NCBI RefSeq assembly: GCF_900188415.1
Contig: NZ_FZNV01000001.1
Coordinates: 1,081,501-1,145,500 of the forward strand
DNA length: 64,000 bases
From: Maribacter sedimenticola
GTDB lineage: Bacteria; Bacteroidota; Bacteroidia; Flavobacteriales; Flavobacteriaceae
Direction of reading: 5' to 3'
The position numbers and the translations under genes are program-made. Under the pieces are notes generated by a model, which was not told the origin of the DNA, did no database searches, and saw only the letters and a list, made by a program, of their open reading frames with translations. Shown here piece by piece: positions 37,417 to 45,240 of this stretch (position 1 is the stretch's first letter; every line of letters starts with the position of its first letter).

Positions 37417-38727
37417 ATGAGCATTGAACTTATAAGTGTATTGGTATTGTTCATAAGCTTTGCGGCATTATTGGCCTATGGTGTTCCCGTAGCATATTCC
37501 ATAGGTATATCTACCATGCTGGTATTATTGATCAATATTTCATTTTTGCCATCTGTTACTACAGCAAGCCAACGTATGACCACGGGAATAGATAATTTTG
37601 CGCTTCTTGCCATACCGTTTTTTATTTTGGCCGGTGAACTGATGAACAGGGGCGGCGTGGCCAAAAGACTTATTGATTTTGCAAAATCATTAATTGGGAG
37701 CCTACCCGGCGGTTTGGCCTATGTAAATATCATTTCTGCCATGCTGTTCGGTGCCATATCCGGATCGGCAATTGCGGCCGCCTCTGCCATAGGAAGTACC
37801 CTTACCGATAAAATGGAGAGTGAAGGTTACCCTAGGGAATTCAGCGCAGCTGTAAATATCAGTTCATCCACTACGGGATTGTTGATACCCCCAAGTAATG
37901 TCCTCATAATATTTGCCTTGGCCAGTGGTGGTACTGCTTCTGTTGCTGCATTGTTCATAGCGGGCTATATTCCCGGAATATTAGTAGGATTGGCCATTAT
38001 GCTCATGGTCTATATTTACGCAAAACGAAAAGGCTTGCCAAAAGCGAATAGGGTTGGTTTTAAACAATTGTTTGTAGATTTTAAGAACGCATTCCTTAGC
38101 CTAACCTTATTGTTTATTGTGGTAGGGGGTATAGTAGCCGGTATTTTTACCGCAACGGAGGCTGCGGCCATAGCGGTGGTATATGCGGCGTTGCTAGGTT
38201 TTTGGAATAAGGAATTAAATGTTGGCGATTTTAAATCCATATTGCTGAAAAGTGCACGGACAACTGCCATTGTAATGTTTCTTATCGCCACTTCTATGGC
38301 TATGTCCTGGTTATTCTCTTTTGAGGGTATACCGCAAATGTTGACCAGCTTACTGGTAGATTCCGTAAGTAATCCTATCGCGGTATTCTTACTGATCAAC
38401 CTAATTTTATTAATAGTAGGCACGTTTATGGATATGACACCTGCGGTTCTTATTTTCACCCCAATTTTTTTACCCGTGGCTATGGCCTTGGGCATGCATC
38501 CTGTACAATTTGGTATGGTCATTGTTCTTAATCTTTGTATAGGGGTATGTACGCCGCCTGTAGGGACTTTGCTCTTTGTGGGTAGTGGTGTGGCCAAAGT
38601 ACCGGTAGCAAAAGTAATTAAACCACTTATCCCGCTATTGATAGCAATGGTGGTAGTTTTGATGCTGATCACATATTTTCCTTCAATTTCCCTTTGGCTG
38701 CCAAGGGCCTTTGATCTTATTGATTAA
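37417..38727 (+). CDS. TRAP transporter large permease (DctM family)
   Basis: 436 residues with about 12 spans. Conserved elements are FALLAIPFFILAGELMNRGGVAKRLIDFA, AMLFGAISGSAIAAASAIGS, STTGLLIPPSNVLIIFALASGG and GVCTPPVGTLLFV. It is the Na+-driven transport subunit that moves the DctP-bound acid across the inner membrane. With DctP and DctQ it makes a complete P-Q-M set inside the uronate locus. Confidence 0.95.
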   Translation: MSIELISVLVLFISFAALLAYGVPVAYSIGISTMLVLLINISFLPSVTTASQRMTTGIDNFALLAIPFFILAGELMNRGGVAKRLIDFAKSLIGSLPGGLAYVNIISAMLFGAISGSAIAAASAIGSTLTDKMESEGYPREFSAAVNISSSTTGLLIPPSNVLIIFALASGGTASVAALFIAGYIPGILVGLAIMLMVYIYAKRKGLPKANRVGFKQLFVDFKNAFLSLTLLFIVVGGIVAGIFTATEAAAIAVVYAALLGFWNKELNVGDFKSILLKSARTTAIVMFLIATSMAMSWLFSFEGIPQMLTSLLVDSVSNPIAVFLLINLILLIVGTFMDMTPAVLIFTPIFLPVAMALGMHPVQFGMVIVLNLCIGVCTPPVGTLLFVGSGVAKVPVAKVIKPLIPLLIAMVVVLMLITYFPSISLWLPRAFDLID

Positions 38728-38769
38728 TAAACCTTTCACTTTAATTTTATCATAAATATTTAATAGTAC

Positions 38770-41004
38770 ATGCGCATTTCTTTTTTCCCCCTAACCATTT
38801 TTTGTTTGGTGATACTTTCTTGTAAAGATAATTTCTCTGAAACCGAAGTTCCTTTGGACCATTACAAACTTGAAGCGGGTTTTGAGCTTGAAGTAGTGGC
38901 CGCAGAACCTTTACTTAAGGCTCCCGTAGCAATGGATTTTGATGCCAAAGGTAGAATATGGGTAGCGCAGATGCCAGGCTATATGAGCGATATGCAGGGC
39001 TCCGAGGAAGATGAGCCTATAGGGAGCATTCGTATTCTAGAAGATTTGGATGAGGACGGTATTGCGGACCATTCCAAAATATTTATGGATAGTATTGTAA
39101 TGCCAAGGGCTTTGGCCCATGTATATGGTGGCTTATTGTATGCGGTTCCGCCTAATTTATGGTTTGTGGAAATTGAAGATGACAAACCGGTAAATAAAGT
39201 ATTGGTAGATTCTATCTATGCGGTAGAGGGTAACCCAGAACATCAACCCAACGCTTTGGAATTGAATATTGATAATTGGATCTATAATGCCAAATCTAAC
39301 TTTAGATACCGCAGGCATAAAGGAAAATGGCTTAAGGAACCTACCACTTTTAGGGGACAATGGGGTATGACCCATGATAATTTTGGAAGACTGTATTATA
39401 ATGATAATTCAAGAATTTTATTGGGGGACTATGTGTTGCCCAATACCTTGATAAACAATGCATATTTTACACCAAAAGCCAGTGTGGATAAACTGTTGAC
39501 CACTGATCAACGGGTATATCCTGTGCATGCTACATCGGTTAACCGGGGTTACGCCAAGGGCGTTTTAAACGCGGATAGTATTTTGGTAAATGCCACGGCG
39601 GCCTGTAGTCCTCTGGTTTATAGGGGAGGGTCCTTTCCCAAAGATTATGCGGAAAACGTTTTTGTTTGTATTCCTGAAGGTAATCTGATCAAACGTACGC
39701 TACTTAATTTTAAAGGCGATTCCGTAATTGCAAAACATGCATGGGAGAACAGGGAATTTTTGACATCTACGGATGAAGGCTTCCGTCCGGTAAGCCTAAA
39801 AAATGGTCCAGATGGTAGTATGTATGTCGTAGATATGCATAGGGGTATGATTGGGCACCATGCATATTTAAGTCCATATTTAAAGGAGAAGACCAAAACA
39901 ACACGTATAGATACTATAGTTGATTTTGGACGCATCTTGAAAATAAAACATCAAAACGATAAAACAACCTTAATTACAGATTTTAATACGTTGAGCGCTA
40001 ATGAATTGGTCTCACTTTTAACCCATAAAAATGGGTATATCAGAGATCGGGCACAACATTACCTAATATACAAGGAGCTTACCCAAGTGACCAATGAGGT
40101 CAAGGATTTGGCAATCAATTCTAAGGATCGGTTAGGTCAACTTCATGCCTTGTATGTATTAGAAGGGTGGAGTGCACTTTCCTTTGATATATTGACCAAT
40201 GTAATGGAGAATGCGCATACAGATGTAGCTGCGCATGCCTTAGTTCTTTCCAAAAAATATGTTTCAGCAGAATATATTGATAGTGCCGTAGCCATTTTTA
40301 AAACAATTGGTTCTCGAAAGAATATAACCTTGGATGTTTATTTGGGCAATGCCTTGGGCCCATGGATGGGGTTAGAAGAGGATAAATTTAAACCCATATT
40401 TTTAGAGGTATTGAAAAGGAGACAGGATAATGCTACGGTTACCGAGGCTTTGTTAAGTGGACTTACCAATATAGATTCTTTGATGTATGCCAATATAATG
40501 GCTATTGGGGAGTTGAGGGAATCGGAATTTGCTCATAAACTTGGTAAGAGTTTGGAAAATAAAAGAAACGGTAAACTGAACGCTATCTATACCCGGAAAA
40601 CAATTAATGAGGATAATAGGACCAGCGGGGCAAAAATGTTCTATCAAATATGTGCATCGTGCCATGGTGCCAACGGTCAAGGTATTGAGGGTTTAGCACC
40701 ACCGTTAATGGGATCGGAACATGTTGAAAATGTAGAGCGATTGGCGTTGATCATCCTTCATGGGCTAGAAGGTCCGGTTCATGTAAAGGGAGAAGAATAT
40801 AACCTAAACTTGGCAATGCCCGGTCTTATTAGAAATGAAAACATTACGGATAAGGATATCGCAGATATTATATCCTATGTATCCAACGCATTTTCTGATG
40901 AACCTAAAAGTCTACGACGAAAACGAATAGGTGAATTAAGGGAAATAAAATCCAAGACGGGAATGGAGTTTACGGAAGAGGAATTGAAAGCCTTGGATGA
41001 ATAG
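38770..41004 (+). CDS. Lipoprotein dehydrogenase with beta-propeller and C-terminal cytochrome c domain
   Basis: 744 residues, lipoprotein signal ending LVILSC (Cys17). The N-terminal region (about 30-400) is the membrane-bound dehydrogenase/PQQ-like propeller type found in PVC-type heme proteins: GFELEVVAAEPLLKAPVAMDF, GRIWVAQMPGYM, GRLYYNDNSRIL, GPDGSMYVVDMHRGMIGH. A HEAT-like helical part follows (about 405-600). The C-terminus is a c-type cytochrome with heme site CASCH at 628-632 and a likely axial Met in NLAMPG. It probably oxidises a sugar-type substrate and passes electrons to heme. Last gene of the uronate block; its stop codon lies in the first copy of the 105-bp repeat. Confidence 0.85.
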   Translation: MRISFFPLTIFCLVILSCKDNFSETEVPLDHYKLEAGFELEVVAAEPLLKAPVAMDFDAKGRIWVAQMPGYMSDMQGSEEDEPIGSIRILEDLDEDGIADHSKIFMDSIVMPRALAHVYGGLLYAVPPNLWFVEIEDDKPVNKVLVDSIYAVEGNPEHQPNALELNIDNWIYNAKSNFRYRRHKGKWLKEPTTFRGQWGMTHDNFGRLYYNDNSRILLGDYVLPNTLINNAYFTPKASVDKLLTTDQRVYPVHATSVNRGYAKGVLNADSILVNATAACSPLVYRGGSFPKDYAENVFVCIPEGNLIKRTLLNFKGDSVIAKHAWENREFLTSTDEGFRPVSLKNGPDGSMYVVDMHRGMIGHHAYLSPYLKEKTKTTRIDTIVDFGRILKIKHQNDKTTLITDFNTLSANELVSLLTHKNGYIRDRAQHYLIYKELTQVTNEVKDLAINSKDRLGQLHALYVLEGWSALSFDILTNVMENAHTDVAAHALVLSKKYVSAEYIDSAVAIFKTIGSRKNITLDVYLGNALGPWMGLEEDKFKPIFLEVLKRRQDNATVTEALLSGLTNIDSLMYANIMAIGELRESEFAHKLGKSLENKRNGKLNAIYTRKTINEDNRTSGAKMFYQICASCHGANGQGIEGLAPPLMGSEHVENVERLALIILHGLEGPVHVKGEEYNLNLAMPGLIRNENITDKDIADIISYVSNAFSDEPKSLRRKRIGELREIKSKTGMEFTEEELKALDE

Positions 41005-41105
41005 ACAAAAATTTTCAATGTAACAGGATATTGATCAAGGCTATTGTAGAGCCATAATCAAAAAAAGCAAGCTAAATGAATTAGCTTGCTTTTTTGTGTA
41101 GTAGT
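41001..41105. repeat. 105-bp perfect direct repeat, copy 1
   Basis: Identical to 41840-41944, offset 839 bases. It begins in the last sense codon of the cytochrome gene and contains a bidirectional terminator. The 13 bases just after it resemble (about 9 of 13) the tRNA-Arg acceptor end that follows copy 2, as if a decayed tRNA 3' end remains. Confidence 0.95.
41060..41096. terminator. Bidirectional terminator in repeat copy 1
   Basis: Ten-base arms AGCAAGCTAA (41066-41075) and TTAGCTTGCT (41081-41090) are flanked by an A-run and a T-run. It ends the cytochrome-gene transcript on the plus strand. Confidence 0.85.
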
Positions 41106-41839
41106 AATTTCGAAAGGAGGTCTAAATGATAAATCTAAGCGGAAACTTGTCAATATAGAGTTTAAGCAATAATTATAAGTTGCAAAAGTATGGTGTTTTG
41201 AAGTAACTAAAGGTTATTTAAAGATTTCCTATTAATATCCAAGCTCATTTGTTTTGCTTTTAATAGTATTGATTGTTACAGTAATGAAACAATTGAAGGA
41301 GGGTAAGAATTATGTTAACATTTTGATTTTGAAAAATTAGACTAGATTTTATTTGAAAATTGGAAAGGTGTTCATAAGTGGTCACATGATAATTGGGTTA
41401 GAATAAAACCAATTTCTATATTTGATTATTATAAAAAAGGAAAGAGAACCCAAGTTCCATATAAACCTTTCAATTAGTAGATTATTCAACATCTCTCTAC
41501 TAAGATAGTTTTAGGCTGTTGTTCCCTTTCCAGTTTCAAAAGGCCTTAATTTATTGAGGCCTTTCCCATTGTAAAGATATTATTAATGATTCTCCTTAGG
41601 AAACAAACTTATTAACGATTTTAGTTCTTTAAGTATCTTTAAAAATTATAAATAAAGCCTTTAAATACCGCTAATTTTATACTTAATCATCACATTTATA
41701 GTACATTTAAAAATAGTTATTAACGATTCGTATTACCCTTCTTTTGCTTTTAAAGGAAACTTTATGAACCATTACACATCGTTATATAAGAGTAATGTAA
41801 TACCTACTTGAATACCAAGGTGGTATTAATGCTTAAGGT
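41106..41839. other. Gene-poor insert between repeat copies
   Basis: About 730 AT-rich bases without an intact ORF. It holds a protein-like open stretch of 43 codons at 41346-41477, a stem of about 12 bp at 41539-41564 (AAAGGCCT...AGGCCTTT) and a 7-3-7 dyad at 41811-41827 (AATACCA/TGGTATT). It may be a decayed insert or remnant of an integrated element; nothing in it is recognisable. Confidence 0.5.
41346..41477 (+). pseudogene. Possible gene remnant
   Basis: An open stretch of 43 codons follows an in-frame stop and encodes a Trp/Lys-rich, protein-like segment with WKGVHKWSHDNW and FDYYKKGKRTQVPYK. There is no start codon and the frame upstream is broken. I do not recognise it. It could be chance. 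Confidence 0.2.
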
Positions 41840-41944
41840 ATAGACAAAAATTTTCAATGTAACAGGATATTGATCAAGGCTATTGTAGAGCCATAATCAA
41901 AAAAAGCAAGCTAAATGAATTAGCTTGCTTTTTTGTGTAGTAGT
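41840..41944. repeat. 105-bp perfect direct repeat, copy 2, ending at tRNA-Arg 3' end
   Basis: Identical to 41001-41105. Its right end is the discriminator base of the tRNA-Arg gene, so the repeat boundary coincides with the 3' end of the mature tRNA. This is the position favoured by site-specific integrases. Confidence 0.95.
41899..41935. terminator. Terminator of tRNA-Arg in repeat copy 2
   Basis: Same hairpin as at 41060-41096. On the minus strand it lies just downstream of tRNA-Arg and has a run of T, so it ends the tRNA transcript. Confidence 0.85.
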
Positions 41945-42017
41945 GACCTCGACAGGATTCAAACCTGTAACCTTCTGAGCCGTAATCAGATGCGCTATTC
42001 AGTTGCGCCACGAGGCC
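41944..42017 (-). tRNA. tRNA-Arg (ACG)
   Basis: Read on the minus strand it folds as a 74-base cloverleaf without encoded CCA. The acceptor stem GGCCTCG pairs with CGAGGTC (one G-U), discriminator A. The anticodon stem TCTGA/TCAGA encloses loop TTACGGC, anticodon ACG at 41981-41983 (plus-strand CGT). The T arm ACAGG-TTTGAAT-CCTGT is perfect. It decodes CGN Arg codons after A34 modification. Confidence 0.95.
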
Positions 42018-42092
42018 ATTTTTTATTTCCCTTAACGGGGTGCAAATATATTTCTTTTTACATTTACCACAAAATTAAGAACAGGTTATTAA

Positions 42093-42605
42093 ATGGAATT
42101 AAGAAGCTTAATTAGAGATATTCACAATTTTCCTAAAGAAGGGGTAGTATTTAAAGATATAACCTTGTTGTTGCAGAACCCAGATGCGCTAAAAAAAACG
42201 ACCGTGGCATTGTTGAATTTATTAGAAGGTAATGATATTGACAAGGTAGTTGGTATGGAAAGTAGGGGGTTTATCTTTGGTCCATTGCTTGCAGATAAAC
42301 TTAATGCAGGTTTTGTACCTATTCGTAAGCCAGGTAAGTTACCTGCGGAGACAATTAGCGAGACCTATGAACTTGAATACGGAACGGATACGCTTGAAAT
42401 TCATTTAGACGCCATACAGAAAGGTGATCGTGTTTTGATCCATGATGACGTTCTTGCTACTGGAGGAACTGCCAAAGCTGCGTGTAAATTAGTAGAAAAA
42501 TTAGGTGGTGAAATTGTACAATGCAATTTCTTGATTGAACTTGCTTTTTTAAACGGGAAGGAAAAAATTAACGAGTATTCCGTACAATCCTTAATAACGT
42601 ATTAA
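42093..42605 (+). CDS. apt: Adenine phosphoribosyltransferase
   Basis: 170 residues, full length. IRDIHNFPKEGVVFKDITLLL at the N-terminus, GMESRGFIFG, the flexible-loop region PIRKPGKLP, and the PRPP-binding motif VLIHDDVLATGGTAKAA. It converts adenine and PRPP to AMP (purine salvage). It is divergent from tRNA-Arg and converges on the small ORF at 42602-42754, with which its stop overlaps by three bases. Confidence 0.97.
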   Translation: MELRSLIRDIHNFPKEGVVFKDITLLLQNPDALKKTTVALLNLLEGNDIDKVVGMESRGFIFGPLLADKLNAGFVPIRKPGKLPAETISETYELEYGTDTLEIHLDAIQKGDRVLIHDDVLATGGTAKAACKLVEKLGGEIVQCNFLIELAFLNGKEKINEYSVQSLITY

Positions 42606-42754
42606 TCCAGAGCGTTGGTGGTAACAAAATATCGCCAGCCAATTATTGCCAACTGTATTTTTGTGGCCTTGGAAAGATCTAAACGCTTACTGGTATAAGA
42701 TGGCAATAGTATTTTGTTCAATTTTGCCAATACCTTGAATATTGCTTTTTTCAA
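42602..42754 (-). CDS. Small basic protein, conserved-looking in Flavobacteriia
   Basis: 50 residues from a TTG at 42754; a TTG six codons upstream (42772) is possible but overlaps a TAttTTTG -7 box at 42777-42770 on the minus strand, which favours the shorter form. The product begins MKKAIFKVLAKLNKILLPS, continues SKRLDLSKATKIQLAIIGW and ends NALD. From memory, short proteins with this KVLAKxNK...LPS...DLSKA...IIGWR pattern occur widely in Flavobacteriia, sometimes mislabelled SsrA-binding protein; function is unknown. It is convergent with apt. Confidence 0.6.
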   Translation of the reverse strand: MKKAIFKVLAKLNKILLPSYTSKRLDLSKATKIQLAIIGWRYFVTTNALD

Positions 42755-42772
42755 CTTAACGGATTTTTTCAA

Positions 42773-43202
42773 AAATACATAAAATAAAGGTTGTTTTTAT
42801 GGTCCTGTATTTATGTATTTTATGCTTGGTGTAGTACTACCAAAATCCAAATGTTGATACGATGCTTAGTAACAAAATAATCAAGAATTTTATGATTGCT
42901 ATCATACGTATAGAGAATAAAATTTAATAGTTCTGTTATAGTTCTTCTAAGGTATTATAGTGTTGGTTTTGTACCAAGTTAAACTTGTTAAAATAATACA
43001 TTTGGCTACTAAGTTGTAAGTATAAACGCAATAAGGATTACAAATAAAAACAAGTGCTCTATAAATTTATTTCATTTGTTAAATGAATAGTTAGATATAC
43101 TTATCTTTTGTAATAATTGTAGTGGTTATTTTGTAGTCAATAGCAAAATGTAGGCAAATTATTCTCGTAATATGCTAATAAGTGCCGTTTTCATCTTTTA
43201 AA
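42773..43202. other. AT-rich intergenic region
   Basis: Apart from the -7 box of the small minus-strand ORF at its left edge, I see no gene, repeat or RNA in this stretch. Confidence 0.5.
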
Positions 43203-43232
43203 TGAAAAATCCGGAGGAGATTATCCACCGGA
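43203..43232 (-). terminator. Terminator of the blaI-M56 operon
   Basis: On the minus strand TCCGG (43232-43228) pairs with CCGGA (43214-43210), with two further inner G-C pairs, and is followed by a TTTTTC run. Confidence 0.65.
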
Positions 43233-43260
43233 CTGTTTATATAATATATTGGTTATGTAA

Positions 43261-44730
43261 TTAATTCTTGGTGGTTATTTCAATAACTCCGTTCTGTGCG
43301 CTTTTTCCATATTTTGTAATGGCCGCTTCACCTTTAATAACATTCATTGTAGCAATATTTGAAGGGTTTATTGATTTCAATATATCATGGTCACTTTTCT
43401 TACCATCAATATAAATTAGTGGCTGTTTGTCATTTTCTATATAGAGAAATGTATTGCCCTCTTCTTCCATGATTTCAATATCATGATCGCTATCTGACTT
43501 TGACGTAATTTTTAATTTTTTGCTGGGGCTGGTCCGTACCTGGATCATTTTATGTTCGGCTTTCCCATTTCTAATGGTTATACGGTTTGTACTAAGGTCT
43601 ATACTTATATATGTTGGATCTATAGTGTCATTGTCCGCTACAGAATTAAATGAACTGCTTGCTTCACCATTTTTTTTATTTCCTCCGGTAACTTGTAAAG
43701 AAATACTTTTAATAAAACCTTCTTCGTTACGGACAACGGTATATGAAAAATCAAACTTTTCTTTCTGAAGTTCTTTTTTAATTTTCAAAAGCTCATCATC
43801 TGTCGTATGCTTATCGATTAAGACTTCAATAGTATTTAATGGTTTGGTCAAGACTTTGGAATCGGAAATTGCATATACCTCTTTCGTATTAAAACTTATC
43901 AGAAAAAATGCTATAAGCGGTACCATGATTAAACTTTTTAATGCGTTTAATTGATGTGATTGTTTTTGATTGATCATAACTATTCGTTTTTTGATTAATG
44001 AATTAAAAAATGGATTTACAATTGATAATCTATAATTGCTACATGCCTGTTGCAACAATATATATTGATAGGCTTTTTTATTAAACTTTATTTGAGAGTT
44101 TTCCGTATCTGCCAAATATTCCAGATTCTGTTTTAAGGCCATTCTGTACAACCATACAAAGGGATTAAACCATTGTAATGCCATTATAAGTTCCATTATC
44201 AGGATATCTATGGAGTGATATTGCTTGGCATGTACTTCTTCATGGGCCACGATTGCAGCTAATTCCTTTGGGTTATGTTTAGACGGATTGTAAACAATGG
44301 TTCTAAAAAAGGAAAAAGGAAGTACATTTTTGTTTGTCCTTAGGTGTATGGTGTTTTGAGCGTATACTATTTGCCCGTCTTTTAAAATCTTTCGCAATTG
44401 TATTAGTTGTGCAAATAGCCTGGCTAGGAAGAATAGTGCTCCTGTAGTGTAAAGAATCATTAATATCAACGAGGTATTCCAAAACCCTTCTAGTGGGGAT
44501 GTAATCAGTGCTGTAATACCAGTGGTTTCTTGTTGTATTGTGTATAAAGGAACCGTTACGTTTTTTGTGATATAAAACGATGGCAATACTACAGAGATAA
44601 TCAGGCCGGACAACAAAAAATGCCTATTAAAACGAAATAAAGTTTCATTTTTCAATAGTATATAATAACTACCATAGAAAAGGAATAATAATACACCGGA
44701 TTTTAGAATATAAAAACAAATTGCTTCCAT
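43261..44730 (-). CDS. M56 family (BlaR1/MecR1-like) membrane metallopeptidase with plug-like C-terminus
   Basis: 489 residues. Four membrane spans in the first 290 residues surround the zinc-protease motif HEEVH (163-167) in VAHEEVHAKQYHS. The C-terminal extracytoplasmic part is not a penicillin-sensor domain; it ends with a segment like the TonB-receptor plug (NVIKGEAAITKYGKSAQNGVIEITTKN in two parts, 463-489). Family members sense an envelope signal and inactivate the BlaI-type repressor by proteolysis. It directly follows the BlaI gene on the minus strand, with no gap, so the pair is an operon and a sensor-repressor module. Confidence 0.9.
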   Translation of the reverse strand: MEAICFYILKSGVLLFLFYGSYYILLKNETLFRFNRHFLLSGLIISVVLPSFYITKNVTVPLYTIQQETTGITALITSPLEGFWNTSLILMILYTTGALFFLARLFAQLIQLRKILKDGQIVYAQNTIHLRTNKNVLPFSFFRTIVYNPSKHNPKELAAIVAHEEVHAKQYHSIDILIMELIMALQWFNPFVWLYRMALKQNLEYLADTENSQIKFNKKAYQYILLQQACSNYRLSIVNPFFNSLIKKRIVMINQKQSHQLNALKSLIMVPLIAFFLISFNTKEVYAISDSKVLTKPLNTIEVLIDKHTTDDELLKIKKELQKEKFDFSYTVVRNEEGFIKSISLQVTGGNKKNGEASSSFNSVADNDTIDPTYISIDLSTNRITIRNGKAEHKMIQVRTSPSKKLKITSKSDSDHDIEIMEEEGNTFLYIENDKQPLIYIDGKKSDHDILKSINPSNIATMNVIKGEAAITKYGKSAQNGVIEITTKN

Positions 44731-45090
44731 TTAATTTTCCTTTTCAATTAAGTTTATGATTTCCTTCAGTTCTTTGACCGAAATTTTTTCTTCCTTGGCA
44801 AAAAAGGAAACTAGATTTTTATATGAATTATCGAAATAGCCTACCATATCTTCGTTTACATGGGCTTTGTAATAGTTCTCTTTAGAAATAATAGGATAGT
44901 ATTGGTGGGTTTTACCATAAGCGATAAAATCCACAAAGCCTTTTTCCTCTAAATTTCTTACAATGGTAGAAAGCGTATTGTAATGGGGTTTATTATCCGT
45001 AATTTCTGCCATTATTTCCTTGACAAACCCTTTTTTTAGGCGCCAAAGAATTTTCATGATCTCTTCTTCCTTATTGGTCAATTTTTCCAT
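44731..45090 (-). CDS. BlaI/MecI/CopY-family transcriptional repressor
   Basis: 119 residues. Winged-helix N-terminus LTNKEEEIMKILWRLKKGFV, then HYNTLSTIVRNLEEKGFV recognition region, and an acidic dimerisation/cleavage C-terminus with FFAKEEKISVKELKEII. It should repress its own operon; overlapping TAGTT/AACTA dyads lie 38-83 bases upstream of its start. Its partner protease is encoded directly downstream. The target genes beyond the operon are unknown; no beta-lactamase is nearby. Confidence 0.93.
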   Translation of the reverse strand: MEKLTNKEEEIMKILWRLKKGFVKEIMAEITDNKPHYNTLSTIVRNLEEKGFVDFIAYGKTHQYYPIISKENYYKAHVNEDMVGYFDNSYKNLVSFFAKEEKISVKELKEIINLIEKEN

Positions 45091-45127
45091 AATCCTATTC
45101 TTAGGAGTGCTAATATAAACTGTTTTT

Positions 45128-45173
45128 ATAGTTATAAAACTATTTTTATAGTTATTTAACTAAAATTTTAGTT
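45128..45173. promoter_or_regulatory. Overlapping BlaI-type operator dyads
   Basis: Three inverted repeats of the same half site lie in tandem: ATAGTT-ATAA-AACTAT (45128-45143), TAGTT-ATTT-AACTA (45149-45162) and the 16-base palindrome of AACTAAAA with TTTTAGTT (45158-45173). They lie between the divergent blaI and antiporter genes. BlaI/MecI repressors bind short dyads of this general kind; control of blaI and perhaps of the antiporter is inferred. Confidence 0.55.
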
Positions 45174-45217
45174 TTTTAATATCCGGGTTTATGCCATCAG
45201 CAACAATTTTGTTCTGT

Positions 45218-45225
45218 TATATTTG
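45218..45225 (+). promoter_or_regulatory. -7 promoter box of the antiporter gene
   Basis: TATATTTG fits TAnnTTTG and lies 15 bases before the ATG at 45241. It overlaps the alternative TTG start at 45223, which argues against that start. No good -33 TTG was found. Confidence 0.45.
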
Positions 45226-45240
45226 TCAAAAAGCGGATAT

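Noticed and set aside
41111..41153. GGAGG followed by an ATG, as if a ribosome site and gene
   Set aside because: The frame stops after ten codons, and Bacteroidota rarely use such sites.
41933..42115. Plus-strand ORF of 60 codons
   Set aside because: It runs antisense through the tRNA-Arg gene; the cloverleaf explains the sequence better.
45223..45240. TTG start extending the antiporter by six codons
   Set aside because: The TTG is part of the probable -7 box TATATTTG, and the downstream ATG gives a normal first span.
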